DNA of 64,000 nt from Desulfonatronospira thiodismutans ASO3-1 (GCF_000174435.1 NZ_ACJN02000004.1:62001-126000); one strand, 5' to 3'. Shown: positions 1 to 8,925, numbered from the stretch's first letter. Numbers and translations: made by a program. The notes: generated from the sequence alone by a model not told the origin.

Positions 1-1
1 G

Positions 2-454
2 CTTAGCTCCATCGGCAGGTTAAGCATTTTGCACAACAGGTTTCCGCAAGGAATAATTGTTCCTTGGGCAGTCTGGGAGGAAGTGGTTGAAACCGGCCAT
101 GGTTTGCCTGGTGCTCAAGAGGTCGCCCGTGCAGAGTGGATTACCACCCAGCAGGTACAAAATAAGGTTTTCAGTCTTTCACTTCAGGTATCTCTTGACC
201 GCGGAGAAGCTGAAGTTATTGCTCTGAATCAGGAAATCAACGCTGATATTTTACTGCTGGATGAAAAAAGTGCTCGAAGTATCGCTGTAAGACTGCAGTA
301 CACAGTTTTAGGCACAGTTGGTGTTTTGATCTGGGCCAAAAGAAACTCCCTGTTATCAAATCTATCCCAGGAACTGGATTTATTGCAACAAAAAGGTGGC
401 TTTCGTCTCAGCAAGGATGTCTATGAACTTGCAATCCAAAAGGCAGGTGAGTAG
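2..454 (+). CDS. DUF3368-type PIN-domain protein (5' end outside window)
   Basis: The frame stays open upstream of the first TTG (position 29) to the window edge, reading LSSIGRLSILHNR before it, which is the usual early part of DUF3368 proteins. The gene is therefore cut by the window and its first catalytic aspartate (the D-S-S/P-L start) lies outside. Inside the window are the conserved IIVP-AVWEEVV segment, the acidic DRGEAEVIAL motif and DILLLDEKSAR, which supply the other PIN-domain acidic residues. DUF3368 proteins are predicted RNases, often the toxin half of a toxin-antitoxin pair; the partner would lie just upstream and cannot be seen. The stop overlaps the GTG of the next frame by one base. 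Confidence 0.8.
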   Translation, partial: LSSIGRLSILHNRFPQGIIVPWAVWEEVVETGHGLPGAQEVARAEWITTQQVQNKVFSLSLQVSLDRGEAEVIALNQEINADILLLDEKSARSIAVRLQYTVLGTVGVLIWAKRNSLLSNLSQELDLLQQKGGFRLSKDVYELAIQKAGE

Positions 455-1038
455 TGATCAAAGATAGCCCGATGCTTATTGCTGGCATATCCGGTGCCAT
501 TATGGGGAATCATTTCCACTTAGTGGCCCGGATGCACCCTGATGATGAGATTTCCAATTCAGATGTCATCAAGAGGTGGCAGGACTATTACGGTGACAAG
601 GTCGAGATACCTGCTGACCGGATGGCTGAGGTCAAGAAGAGGCTTTGCAGCCTTGGTGCCTATGCGAAGGACATCAAGCAGAACTTTACCCGGTTAAATG
701 CCGCGTTAAATGCCGCGTAGCGGCCCCCGCACACCATCCTCCCTACCCCTTCATAGTACCTCATCATATATTTCCTCTCTCTATTTTTTTTGCTAAACCC
801 ATTGTCTGTGCGGGGATTTAACCGGGTGAACCCGGTTAAATGCTGCGGTAGCAGCACCCCGCACATCACCCTCCTTACACTTCATGTAATTCCTCATCAT
901 ATGTAACCTCCTTCTATTTTTAGCTATCTCATTTTTGGTGCGGGGGATTTAACCGGGTGAACCAGGTATTACAACAAAAAGCACAGACGTCAGGGATTCT
1001 TCTGGGGTGGGCGTTTTAAAAGCATGATTGTACGGGCA
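454..1038 (+). pseudogene. REP-associated tyrosine transposase (RAYT, IS200-like) fossil, interrupted by repeats
   Basis: Residues from 454 to about 689 carry the HUH signature (MGNHFHLVARMHP) followed by KRWQDYYGD and SLGAYAKDIKQNFTR, the typical middle of a COG1943/RAYT transposase. The frame then runs into two copies of a palindromic repeat (688-960) and stops at 720. After the repeats, 964-1035 reads YYNKKHRRQGFFWGGRFKS, exactly the segment that should follow, so the repeats were inserted into the gene. The N-terminal third and the C-terminal part after about 1038 are missing. The gene is dead; the fit on both sides of the insertion makes the assignment firm. RAYTs are known to mobilise REP palindromes, which makes the nature of the insertion notable. 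Confidence 0.85.
688..960 (+). repeat. Two tandem copies of a ~135 bp palindromic repeat
   Basis: Copy 1 (688-829) and copy 2 (830-960) each begin with ACCCGGTTAAATG and end with ATTTAACCGGGTGA, which are inverted relative to one another. Each also has an inner CCCCGCAC / GTGCGGGG inverted pair, and the middles align (cctcatcatat...cctc...ctattttt). The copies differ at many positions, so the duplication is not recent. They split the RAYT fossil. Confidence 0.85.
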
Positions 1039-1244
1039 TATCTAGGCAATATTTTGGCTGAAAACCTGTATGCCCATGCTCTCCCCATATTTTTCTCTGG
1101 AAGCCATTTCAGCTTCCAAACCCCCCTCTGGCGTAAGGGGTTATTTCCTCCCAGGTTAGGGGGCAATCCAAAAATTGGTTTAATCATCAGACTTTTCCAC
1201 CCGTTTTTGAGAGCCATAAAGATAGGCCAATTTGAGAGCCAAAA
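1039..1244. other. Non-coding stretch between RAYT fossil and transposase
   Basis: No supported gene. It holds a C-rich/G-rich imperfect hairpin (about 1125-1170) and two direct copies of TTTGAGAGCC (about 1204-1243) just beyond the transposase stop, which could belong to the left end of the insertion element, but no matching sequence was found on the other side. Confidence 0.4.
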
Positions 1245-3641
1245 TCATATGGCATACTGATCTTTGACCTGAATCTGAACGCCTCGATTTCCCCACCAGG
1301 AAACGCGGTTGAGGCCTGTTTCTTTTCTGCTGGTAAGAAGTTCGGCAAGTCTCTTTTTAATCCCCTGACGATCTCCGTCCAGATATGTAATGAGGAGGTC
1401 GCCGGAGTCATCAAGGCTCAGTTCGCAGTTTTGATTGCTGAATATGCTGGTTCGGATGGTGGACAAGACACATTTCCAGTCTTCAGGGCTTTGCCACTGA
1501 GGTATACATAGCTGGGACCGAAAATAATCAACAGCGAGCCGAGCAAGCATGATGCAATAGTAATGAGCCTCCACTTTTTCTGGAGACGTGCCTGTGGGTT
1601 TGTTCAGGAAGTAGTTCTCGATAAGATCTTTGATGCCAGTTTCCACCGGCCAGCGGATGTGGTAGGCATCCAGGATCTTGGTCGGGCTGTAGTCTGTATG
1701 TGTACTTCCAAAGCAGCGGATCTCACTGGTTTCTTTGTTTTGCTTGACCACAAAACGAAAGGGCTTTTTTGTTTCTGGGAGAATGAAGTCCTTACTGGCA
1801 ATGCGATATTGCTCCCGGTAATCCTGCCAGACCCCTTGCTGGATGGTTGCCTCTTTCCAACGCTTGATCTTGGGGTTTTGTTTGAGGCACATGGTAATGT
1901 CCGATTCCGAACGAACAGTCAAATATATCAGCTGTTTTTCTCCGGTATACTCGGAATCTGCATAAATTTCCTTGATAACGTCAGGGTCAATGATCATAAA
2001 CAGGTTTCGTTCACAGAAGCGGTACAGGGCTGACGGAGCCCTGGACTTGCCTTCACAGTAGGCGATATTAATGATGGTGTTGGTCATGCTGTCCCAGAGG
2101 ATCTGCGGCCTGTGAGCGTACGTCATATCACCGTTTTTATCAGGAGCCTTGCTCAATGCTTTGTCTTCAGGAAACCGGCTATCCGAGGGATCACAGTGAT
2201 AATCTATGGCAATCTCTTTGCCCTCAATGATCCCCAGTTCCCTGGCCCGGCAAGAGGCATCGTTTCGCAGGAACTGCAAATGGCTGAAGCGAATCTCATC
2301 GAATGCATCGTAGAATCTGGTTTTTCCTGGGTTGAGAACCAGTCCTGAAGCCACGGCTACAGAGCGGTCAGCATTGAGTGTAAAGTCATGGATGCTGGGA
2401 AAACCAGCGATAATGCGCATGACATTCACGATAATATTGTTGGTGATCTCAGAAGTGCGCAGGCTGTTTGGGCCGTAGGTGTGCCATGCTTCAATGACCC
2501 CTAATTGATCCAGGAAAGGAGCCACGATCAAAGTTCCTGGGTTGCTGATAACCACCTTGCGGTAGGCCAGGTGCTTGATGAATTGAAGGAAAGAACGGTT
2601 CACTTTGAGCCCGGAGGTATCAACGAGATCAGGAAATCGGGATTTGGCCGAGGCTTCTACCGGTGACTGTTTCTCAGTCACCTGAGCCGGAACCGGGCTG
2701 GAGATAACACCTCGGATGGCAACGGGTTTTTTGAATCGTGAGAGTTTCCATCGAGCATAGATCTTTTGGACATTGGCCCGGGAACATTTCAAATTGAGCT
2801 TTTTTATCATCTTGGCTGTGGACAGGGACGGATCCATCAGTCTTTCTTCTATGATTTGAAGCTCCAGCTGGGGGGAAATCTTCTCACCGGTTTGCCCCTT
2901 TTGGACAAGATCAGCCAGGCCCCAGACCCCATAGAGCATATACCGGTTTTTCAACACATAGAACCGATTGGGGGCCATGCCGAATTCTTGAAGCACTGGG
3001 CGAATCTGGCGTTTTTTTTCAAGCTTGGATAAGGCCTTGAATAGCTCAACTCGATGTTGAAGGTGGTCGCGCTGATAATTGAAAAAAGTACCAGGCCGGT
3101 CGTGCAGGTTATGAACTGGCCTGGCAGGCGGTTTTTCTTTTTGCTTGATTACGGATTCCAGGATATGTTGCAGGCCGGACCAAAAACAAATGTCTGCTTC
3201 ATCCATTCGCTGGCCATAGCCATAAGAACGCTGAATCTGGCGGATATGTTCCAAGGAGGCGTCTTCAATCCCCAGGGCCTTGGCGAGTCGTAAGGCATGG
3301 TTGGCACGTTCATGTGGTCTTGAAAGTTTGACCAGGATAACCAGTCGCTCCAGAGCCGGGTCAACCTGCTCATGAGATATCTCCGGTAAAAGAGCCACGG
3401 TCCCATAAAGAGCAAATGAGTGATCCCAGTCTTTCAAGGTGTTTCGACTGATGTTGAAAGATTCAGCCACAACCCTTTGTGGTTTTCGATTTTTCCATAC
3501 ATCGGTGATGGCCTGATAGGCAGAGAAGAATGGTTCGTCTTCATAAGTAAAAGGCACTGATGCAGGTGACCTGACAGCAGCCTGTCGTATCCTGAACTGA
3601 ATGGACAAAAAGTATTGGCGAGCAGTGTCTGTGAGTACCAT
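1245..3641 (-). CDS. Large DDE transposase, IS4-superfamily-like
   Basis: A transposase of about 798 residues. The N-terminal part has two helix-turn-helix regions (QRVVAESFNISRNTLKDW and the KLNLKCSRANVQKIYARWK region), followed after a proline-rich linker by a catalytic domain. Likely DDE residues are D in EIAIDYHCDPSD, D in EIYADSEYTG and E in YHIRWPVETGIKDL, the last resembling the Y-x2-R-x3-E signature of IS4-type enzymes. The frame opens further upstream (to 3800), but those residues look non-native and the ATG at 3641 begins a better protein (MVLTDTARQ). No strong Shine-Dalgarno is visible. Element ends and target duplication could not be defined, and the frame appears intact, so activity is possible. 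Confidence 0.85.
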   Translation of the reverse strand: MVLTDTARQYFLSIQFRIRQAAVRSPASVPFTYEDEPFFSAYQAITDVWKNRKPQRVVAESFNISRNTLKDWDHSFALYGTVALLPEISHEQVDPALERLVILVKLSRPHERANHALRLAKALGIEDASLEHIRQIQRSYGYGQRMDEADICFWSGLQHILESVIKQKEKPPARPVHNLHDRPGTFFNYQRDHLQHRVELFKALSKLEKKRQIRPVLQEFGMAPNRFYVLKNRYMLYGVWGLADLVQKGQTGEKISPQLELQIIEERLMDPSLSTAKMIKKLNLKCSRANVQKIYARWKLSRFKKPVAIRGVISSPVPAQVTEKQSPVEASAKSRFPDLVDTSGLKVNRSFLQFIKHLAYRKVVISNPGTLIVAPFLDQLGVIEAWHTYGPNSLRTSEITNNIIVNVMRIIAGFPSIHDFTLNADRSVAVASGLVLNPGKTRFYDAFDEIRFSHLQFLRNDASCRARELGIIEGKEIAIDYHCDPSDSRFPEDKALSKAPDKNGDMTYAHRPQILWDSMTNTIINIAYCEGKSRAPSALYRFCERNLFMIIDPDVIKEIYADSEYTGEKQLIYLTVRSESDITMCLKQNPKIKRWKEATIQQGVWQDYREQYRIASKDFILPETKKPFRFVVKQNKETSEIRCFGSTHTDYSPTKILDAYHIRWPVETGIKDLIENYFLNKPTGTSPEKVEAHYYCIMLARLAVDYFRSQLCIPQWQSPEDWKCVLSTIRTSIFSNQNCELSLDDSGDLLITYLDGDRQGIKKRLAELLTSRKETGLNRVSWWGNRGVQIQVKDQYAI

Positions 3642-3655
3642 ATCTATATACCCAA

Positions 3656-3959
3656 AGTAGTACGCAATTGTGGTCCAAAATCGCCTTGACAGTATATAAG
3701 ATATAGTACGCAAAAATTCCCCGCAATGCAAGCATTTTTTGGATGGAATTATGCGATTTCCCAGGGGGTAACAGGTAAAACTTTCTACAGGCCTGCTCAT
3801 GTAATCGGTTTTTATCTCGGCTAAATTATGAAATTATCGTTCTATTACAAGTAGTTAAGCATAAAAGAAAGCAATAGCATCATCGCTATCCGAGCTTGAG
3901 TGAGAGTTAAGAAATACTGTAACAAAGATTATCATTACTGAAAAAAATTGCGTACTACT
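3656..3959. repeat. Inverted AGTAGTACGCAATT motif flanking the transposase upstream region
   Basis: AGTAGTACGCAATT at 3656-3669 has an exact inverted copy at 3946-3959, and a shorter direct copy TAGTACGCAA lies at 3704-3713. The set lies immediately upstream of the transposase. It may be a terminal or regulatory repeat of the insertion element, but no copy was found on the far (left) side. Confidence 0.5.
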
Positions 3960-4390
3960 TCATGGGGACGGATAACCAAGACTTGCTACAGCTTTGAGGT
4001 ACTCATGAGGATTACGTTTGAAAATGTCGGCTAACAGATAACATGCTGACATTTATAGATAAAAAGGCATACATTGCGCATTCAACTTGGCGGAGAGAAT
4101 CATTTTGCCCTTGTTTTTGACTTACAAAATGGCTCTGAAAACTGCCTGGAAATGTCTGATCATAGATGGGGGTTGTTAGAACTTGGCCCCCCGCCCTTGA
4201 ATTCAAAGCGGATATGGGGGAGGGGGTAGTAATGGGTATTGAGGGTATTGGACAGGGAAGGCTCAAAGCACTATCGTGAAACACGATGGTGGGAGTAATG
4301 GGCATGGTGGATATTAGACAGGGGACAGAGTGAGTACATTGGGCAGATTTTTTCTGATGAGTACATAGTGAGTACATGGCTTGAAAAGAG
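3960..4390. other. Gene-free stretch downstream of tRNA-Phe
   Basis: No credible coding frame. It contains a purine-rich G tract (about 4205-4265) and, close to the tRNA-Phe 3' side, three copies of GAGTACAT (about 4330-4378). Short repeats next to a tRNA 3' end can be remains of an integration site, but no integrase or duplicated tRNA end is visible. Confidence 0.4.
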
Positions 4391-4391
4391 T

Positions 4392-4422
4392 AAGGGCTTA
4401 CACCAAGATCGATGTAAGCCCT
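4392..4422 (-). terminator. Hairpin downstream of tRNA-Phe
   Basis: AAGGGCTTAC (4392-4401) pairs perfectly with GTAAGCCCTT (4413-4422) across an 11-base loop, ten bases past the tRNA CCA end on the minus strand, followed by ACTCTTTT. It is placed as the transcription terminator of tRNA-Phe. A similar AAATTTCAAGGG-led hairpin follows tRNA-Arg. Confidence 0.7.
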
Positions 4423-4431
4423 TGAAATTTA

Positions 4432-4507
4432 TGGTGCCGAGGGACGGAATCGAACCGCCCACACGGGGATTTTCAGTCCCCTGCTCTACCGACTGAGCTA
4501 CCTCGGC
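4432..4507 (-). tRNA. tRNA-Phe (GAA)
   Basis: The minus strand folds as a complete 76-nt cloverleaf starting GCCGAGGTAGCTCAG, with anticodon loop CTGAAAA (anticodon GAA), T-loop GGTTCGATTCC and acceptor GCCGAGG/CCTCGGC. The 3' CCA is encoded (TGG at 4432-4434). Confidence 0.97.
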
Positions 4508-4528
4508 TTGTCCCCTTAAAGAAATAAT

Positions 4529-4557
4529 TATTTATCTGAGACTGTTATTTTTTGCAA
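4529..4557 (-). promoter_or_regulatory. Candidate sigma-70 promoter of tRNA-Phe
   Basis: On the minus strand TTGCAA (4552-4557) and TAAATA (4529-4534) are separated by 17 bases, with the tRNA start about 21 bases downstream. The spacing is ideal and both boxes are close to consensus. Confidence 0.55.
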
Positions 4558-4714
4558 GTCTTTTTTTCCAAAATTTCAAATTTACTTTTATCCCGGCTCA
4601 GGTTATATAGCCTCATTAAGTTGTTCAAGCGTTCGAATTCAAGTCCTATCAGTTCAAGGTACGGGCTTGCAGGTCACCTTTTATCCGGAAAACACAATTG
4701 AGAAGGAGTGTGCA

Positions 4715-5320
4715 ATGGTTTCCATAATCTGGCTTGGGTTATGTTATCTTCTGGGTTCGTTACCCTTTGGCGTCCTTGTGGCTACTAATTTCTGCCGGAT
4801 TGACCCCCGGTATCAGGGCAGCAAAAACGTTGGGGCAACCAATGTGGCCAGGCTCTGCGGTTTCAGGTACGGAATCACGGTCCTTGTGCTTGACCTGCTC
4901 AAGGGCTTTATTCCGGTGTGGGTCGCCATGCAGTTTTCCACGTCTGTTATCTTTATCTCTCTGACCGCCCTGGCAGTAATAATCGGGCATATGTATTCGG
5001 TTTTTCTCTACGGCAAGGGAGGAAAAGGTGTGGCTACGACTGTGGGCGTGTTCCTGGCCCTTTCAACCACGGTTACTGCCTGGGCGTTGGGCATCTGCCT
5101 GGCCATCGTCTACCTGACCGGTTACGTCGCCCTGGGCTCACTGGCCCTGGTAACCGCAGCTCCGGTTCTGTTTCTGCTCACCGGCAACTTCGGCTATATC
5201 CTGGTATCGCTTATAATCATGGCCCTTGTTTTCTGGAGACATGAGGAAAATATCCACAGGGTGCTTACCGGACAGGAAAACAGCTGGCGTTGCAGCTCCT
5301 CCGAAGCAACAGTAAACTGA
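4715..5320 (+). CDS. plsY: Glycerol-3-phosphate acyltransferase PlsY
   Basis: A 201-residue membrane enzyme that transfers the acyl group from acyl-phosphate to glycerol-3-phosphate, the first step of phospholipid synthesis. It shows the three conserved PlsY loops: GSLPFGVLVA, GSKNVGATNVAR and the glycine-rich GKGGKGVATTVGV, between about five hydrophobic helices. The start at 4715 is chosen because AGAAGGAGTG lies 7-12 bases upstream; the frame itself opens 16 codons earlier without a ribosome site. The gene appears to stand alone, with a strong hairpin 20 bases after the stop. Length and motifs match the family, so the call is firm. Confidence 0.95.
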   Translation: MVSIIWLGLCYLLGSLPFGVLVATNFCRIDPRYQGSKNVGATNVARLCGFRYGITVLVLDLLKGFIPVWVAMQFSTSVIFISLTALAVIIGHMYSVFLYGKGGKGVATTVGVFLALSTTVTAWALGICLAIVYLTGYVALGSLALVTAAPVLFLLTGNFGYILVSLIIMALVFWRHEENIHRVLTGQENSWRCSSSEATVN

Positions 5321-5340
5321 TATTCTTTTTTTGATTACTA

Positions 5341-5383
5341 CCTGTCAGGGGTCTGCCCGGAATCTAAGCAGACCCCTGACAGG
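5341..5383 (+). terminator. Perfect 16-bp hairpin after plsY
   Basis: CCTGTCAGGGGTCTGC (5341-5356) pairs without mismatch with 5368-5383 across an 11-base loop. There is no T-run after it, so it may be a terminator that needs help, or a remnant of a palindromic mobile repeat (TCAGGGG also occurs at the ends of the family II elements). Confidence 0.5.
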
Positions 5384-5618
5384 CAGCTGTTTCCAAAATC
5401 CTGGTAGTCCATAGCCGTTCAGGGGTCCCATCACAGCAGGTTCTGGAAATCATCCTCCGCCCGGACGCCTGCCAGCCCCGGCAAAACCATTCAGATTGAG
5501 ATTGACCCGCCGAAAACTTTTAATAGCAGCCAGAAAAGGTCTCCTGGATTGTATGTCGTAAAAATGGTAACGCTGGAAAAATTACCGGGAACAGGAGAAA
5601 TTTGGGGGAATTATTGAG

Positions 5619-8117
5619 ATGTCGGGGGTGGATGGCATGTCCTTTGAGTGGAGTACGAATGAGGCACTGGAACTGGCTGAAGGCTATGTGGAAAAGACCG
5701 GGCATCATGTCTTTTTGACCGGCAAGGCGGGTACCGGCAAGACTACTTTTTTGAAAAAGCTGCAGGAGACTTCCAGCAAAAGGATGATCACCACTGCCCC
5801 CACCGGGGTGGCGGCCCTGAATGCCGGTGGAGTTACTCTGCACTCCTTCTTTCAGTTGCCATTCGGGCCTTTTGTGCCTGGAAGCGAGGCCTTTGAGCGG
5901 GACCAGCAGCGCCGGTTCAGAATAAGCAGGGAGAAAAAGAATATCATCCAGAGCCTGGATCTCCTGGTAATTGATGAAATCAGCATGGTCCGGGCAGACC
6001 TGTTAGATGCCGTGGATGCGGCCCTTAGACGTCACCGCCGCAGTGATAAGCCCTTTGGCGGAGTGCAGCTGCTTATGATCGGCGATCTGCACCAGCTTTC
6101 CCCTGTGGCCAGGTCCCATGAATGGGAGCTTCTGCAGGGCTGTTACAATTCAGTCTATTTTTTCGACAGTCACGCCCTGTCCAGAACCAGGTTCATCAGT
6201 ATTGAGCTTGAGCACATTTACCGGCAGTCTGATGACAGCTTTATCCGGATCTTAAACCAGGTAAGGGACAACAGGCTGGAACCGGAATCCATCCAGGCGC
6301 TTAATACCCGCTATGATCCGGACTTTGTCCCGGACACGGAGCAGGGCTACATTACCCTTACCTCCCACAACAAAAAGGCCGAAAATATCAATAAGTGCAG
6401 GCTGGAGGAACTTCCGGGACAGGAGTACCTGTTTTCCGCTAAAATATCGGGCGATTTTCCGGAACAGATATATCCAACAGCTGCTTCTCTTGTGCTCAAA
6501 AAAGGGGCCCAGGTCATGTTTGTGCGCAATGATCCAGGCCCGGAAAAACTCTACTACAATGGCAAGATCGGCAGGATCACCTCCATTTCCCGGGATGAAA
6601 TTCAGGTTCTTTGTCCAGGGGAACCGGAACCGGTCAAAGTGGAACCGCTGACCTGGGAAAACATCAAGTATACCATAAATGAGGATACCAGGGAAATCCA
6701 GGAAGAGGTGGCAGGTTCATTTACTCAGCACCCCCTGAAGCTGGCCTGGGCCATAACCATCCATAAGAGCCAGGGATTGACCTTTGAGCGGGCCATCATA
6801 GATGTGCAGAATGTCTTCACCCACGGCCAGGTCTATGTGGCCCTGAGCCGCTGCAAAACCATGGAGGGAATGGTCCTTGGCTCGCCGCTTGCCGCCCGGG
6901 GGGTGGGCATGGATGAGGCTATCCTCGGCTTTGACCGCGAGATCAGACAGAATCCCCCCGGCAAAGAGCATCTGGATCAGGCCAGGGTCGCTTACCAGCA
7001 GCAGTTGCTGCTTGAATGTTTCGATATGGGTCGGCTTGAGAGCCGGCTGCAGTATCTGTTGAGTCTGTTCAAGGACAACAGCCGCCTGGTCCGGATTACA
7101 GGTGGTTGTGATATCAAGGAACTGGAAGGCCTTGCAGGTGAGGTCATTGAGGTAAGCCGGGTCTTTTTGCGGGAGCTTGGCGGTATTTTCAGCCCGGAGC
7201 GGCTGCCGGAATCTGACAGTTATATTCAGGAAAGGGTTCGCAAGGGATCCCGGTGGTTTCAGGGCAGGCTGGAAAACCTGGCCGGGCCCCTGGGGGATAC
7301 CGGGGTGGAAACTGATAATGCTGAAGTAAAAAAGAGGATCGTCAATGCCCTGAACAACCTGCAAAAGGATCTGGCCGTCAAGCTGGCCGGGATTAAAAGC
7401 TGTGAGCAGGGCTTTTCTTCAGCCGGGTACCTGCAGGCAGTGGCCAGGGCGGAAGTGGAGTTTACACCCCGGAGCAGGAAAAAGCCTGAGGCTTCGGAGT
7501 GGACTGAATCGGACATCGCCCACCCAGAGCTTTTCCAGGCCTTGAAAAAATGGCGTCAGGCCAAAGCCAGGGAGCAAAATCTTGCCCCGTATCAGATACT
7601 GCATCAACGGGTGGCTGTCCAGATTGCAGTCACTCTGCCAGCGACCCGGGCCGAGCTGAAGAAGATACGCGGGGTGGGGGAAAAGACCATTGCCAGGTTT
7701 GGACAGGAACTTTTGGATATGGTCGCAGATTATCGCCGCAAACACGGCATAGAGAAGGTGGTCCTGCCGGAGAAGCCCGGTTCGCAGTCAAAAGAGCAGC
7801 CCAGCAAAAAGATTCAGGCAGGGGATACCAGGCAGGTGACCCTGGACCTGTTCAGACAGGGCCAGAGCCCGGACAGTATTGCCGAAAACAGGGGCCTGAC
7901 CCGGTCCACCATAGACACCCATCTGGCCTACCTGATCCATCAGCAAGAACTGCGCATTGACGAGCTTCTTTCTTTTGAACTGCAAAAAAGTATTGAACAG
8001 GCCATTTCAGAGGTTCAGGGAAACTCCCTCAAGGACATAAAAGAAAAACTGGGTGATGAGGTCAACTACGGACAGATAAAAATGGTTCTGGCCCACCAGG
8101 GAACATTTATCCGTTGA
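5619..8117 (+). CDS. PIF1/RecD2-like SF1 helicase with HRDC and C-terminal HTH domains
   Basis: An 832-residue ATPase. Walker A GKAGTGKT is at 35-42, Walker B LLVIDEISMV near 120, motif III-like GVQLLMIGDLHQLSP, and late motifs HKSQGLTFERA and QVYVALSRC near 385-410: a PIF1/RecD-type 5'-3' helicase core. Residues about 640-710 (LFQALKKWRQAKA...IRGVGEKTIARFG) form an HRDC domain, and about 735-800 (GQSPDSIAENRGLTRSTIDTHL) a RecQ-type C-terminal helix-turn-helix. Both tail domains are nucleic-acid-binding and normally seen in RecQ helicases. An alternative start is the ATG at 5637; both have G-rich ribosome sites. Likely role in replication-fork or G-quadruplex handling; the exact task is inferred. 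Confidence 0.85.
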   Translation: MSGVDGMSFEWSTNEALELAEGYVEKTGHHVFLTGKAGTGKTTFLKKLQETSSKRMITTAPTGVAALNAGGVTLHSFFQLPFGPFVPGSEAFERDQQRRFRISREKKNIIQSLDLLVIDEISMVRADLLDAVDAALRRHRRSDKPFGGVQLLMIGDLHQLSPVARSHEWELLQGCYNSVYFFDSHALSRTRFISIELEHIYRQSDDSFIRILNQVRDNRLEPESIQALNTRYDPDFVPDTEQGYITLTSHNKKAENINKCRLEELPGQEYLFSAKISGDFPEQIYPTAASLVLKKGAQVMFVRNDPGPEKLYYNGKIGRITSISRDEIQVLCPGEPEPVKVEPLTWENIKYTINEDTREIQEEVAGSFTQHPLKLAWAITIHKSQGLTFERAIIDVQNVFTHGQVYVALSRCKTMEGMVLGSPLAARGVGMDEAILGFDREIRQNPPGKEHLDQARVAYQQQLLLECFDMGRLESRLQYLLSLFKDNSRLVRITGGCDIKELEGLAGEVIEVSRVFLRELGGIFSPERLPESDSYIQERVRKGSRWFQGRLENLAGPLGDTGVETDNAEVKKRIVNALNNLQKDLAVKLAGIKSCEQGFSSAGYLQAVARAEVEFTPRSRKKPEASEWTESDIAHPELFQALKKWRQAKAREQNLAPYQILHQRVAVQIAVTLPATRAELKKIRGVGEKTIARFGQELLDMVADYRRKHGIEKVVLPEKPGSQSKEQPSKKIQAGDTRQVTLDLFRQGQSPDSIAENRGLTRSTIDTHLAYLIHQQELRIDELLSFELQKSIEQAISEVQGNSLKDIKEKLGDEVNYGQIKMVLAHQGTFIR

Positions 8118-8179
8118 TGGCGGAAAACAGCCCAATATTAACCCTTGCAGTCTAAGCAGGTTTGCCATAGGTTCGATAC

Positions 8180-8905
8180 ATGCAAAAATCACCTCTCCCC
8201 AACGCAAAGCCCCTTCATGACGCAGCCCGGTACTGGGGAGCCGATCTGGTGGCTGTGGCGGACACATCACGTCTGGAAGGCATCGAAACGGATCCTTCGG
8301 ATCTCCTGCAGGGTTACCCCCGGGCAGTCTCCATAGCAGTGCACCTGGCAGACGGGATCATGGACCACATCACCAGCAGGCCCACGCCGCTCTATGCCAG
8401 GCATTACCAGAACGTCAACGCCCTTCTTGATCATATTGCCATCCGCATCTCAGGCCTGCTGCAGTCCTGGGGTGGAAAGGCCCTGCCTGTCCCGGCCAGC
8501 CATATCCTGAGTGAAGAACGCTTTACAGCTGCCATATCGCACAAGGCCGTGGCCATTCAGGCGGGACTGGGCTGGCAGGGCAAACCTACGATTCTGGTTA
8601 CTCCTCAGTTCGGCCCCAGGGTGCGCCTGACAACCGTGCTCACAGACCTGGTCCTGCCTGCGGGTAAGCCCATCAAGAATAAATGCGCCAAGTGCACTTA
8701 CTGTGTGGAGGCCTGCCCTGCCGGGGCGATTAAAAATGCTTCTACGGCTTTGCACTATGACTTGCGTTCAGAGGCCCTTGATCTTGATGCCTGCGTTGGA
8801 CAGCTCCGCAGCAATGAGCAGGAAAAGCACATCCCTCCATATCTCTGCGGCGTATGTGTCTCGGCCTGCCCGTGGGGCAGACCCAAAGGATCTGAAAAGC
8901 GCTGA
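8180..8905 (+). CDS. QueG-like double [4Fe-4S] protein (COG1600-type), short form
   Basis: A 241-residue protein with the epoxyqueuosine-reductase-like core HKAVAIQAGLGWQGKPTILV (121-140) and two cluster motifs: C169-x2-C-x2-C-x3-CP and C205 with C223-x2-C-x3-CPWG. This follows the QueG layout. True QueG enzymes are normally 310-380 residues and complete queuosine synthesis in tRNA; this one is clearly shorter, with a clipped N-terminus and no HEAT-repeat tail. It may be a relative with a different substrate. It converges with the hydrolase gene, the stops being 20 bases apart. Confidence 0.75.
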   Translation: MQKSPLPNAKPLHDAARYWGADLVAVADTSRLEGIETDPSDLLQGYPRAVSIAVHLADGIMDHITSRPTPLYARHYQNVNALLDHIAIRISGLLQSWGGKALPVPASHILSEERFTAAISHKAVAIQAGLGWQGKPTILVTPQFGPRVRLTTVLTDLVLPAGKPIKNKCAKCTYCVEACPAGAIKNASTALHYDLRSEALDLDACVGQLRSNEQEKHIPPYLCGVCVSACPWGRPKGSEKR

Positions 8906-8925
8906 GGGAAGAACCTATCAGGGGT

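Noticed and set aside
4012-4377. 121-codon minus-strand frame downstream of tRNA-Phe
   Set aside because: No ribosome site, repetitive composition caused by GAGTACAT repeats and the G tract.
1-4507. Integrated genomic island at tRNA-Phe
   Set aside because: There is a tRNA end, a transposase and short repeats, but no integrase and no duplicated tRNA 3' segment to mark the other boundary.
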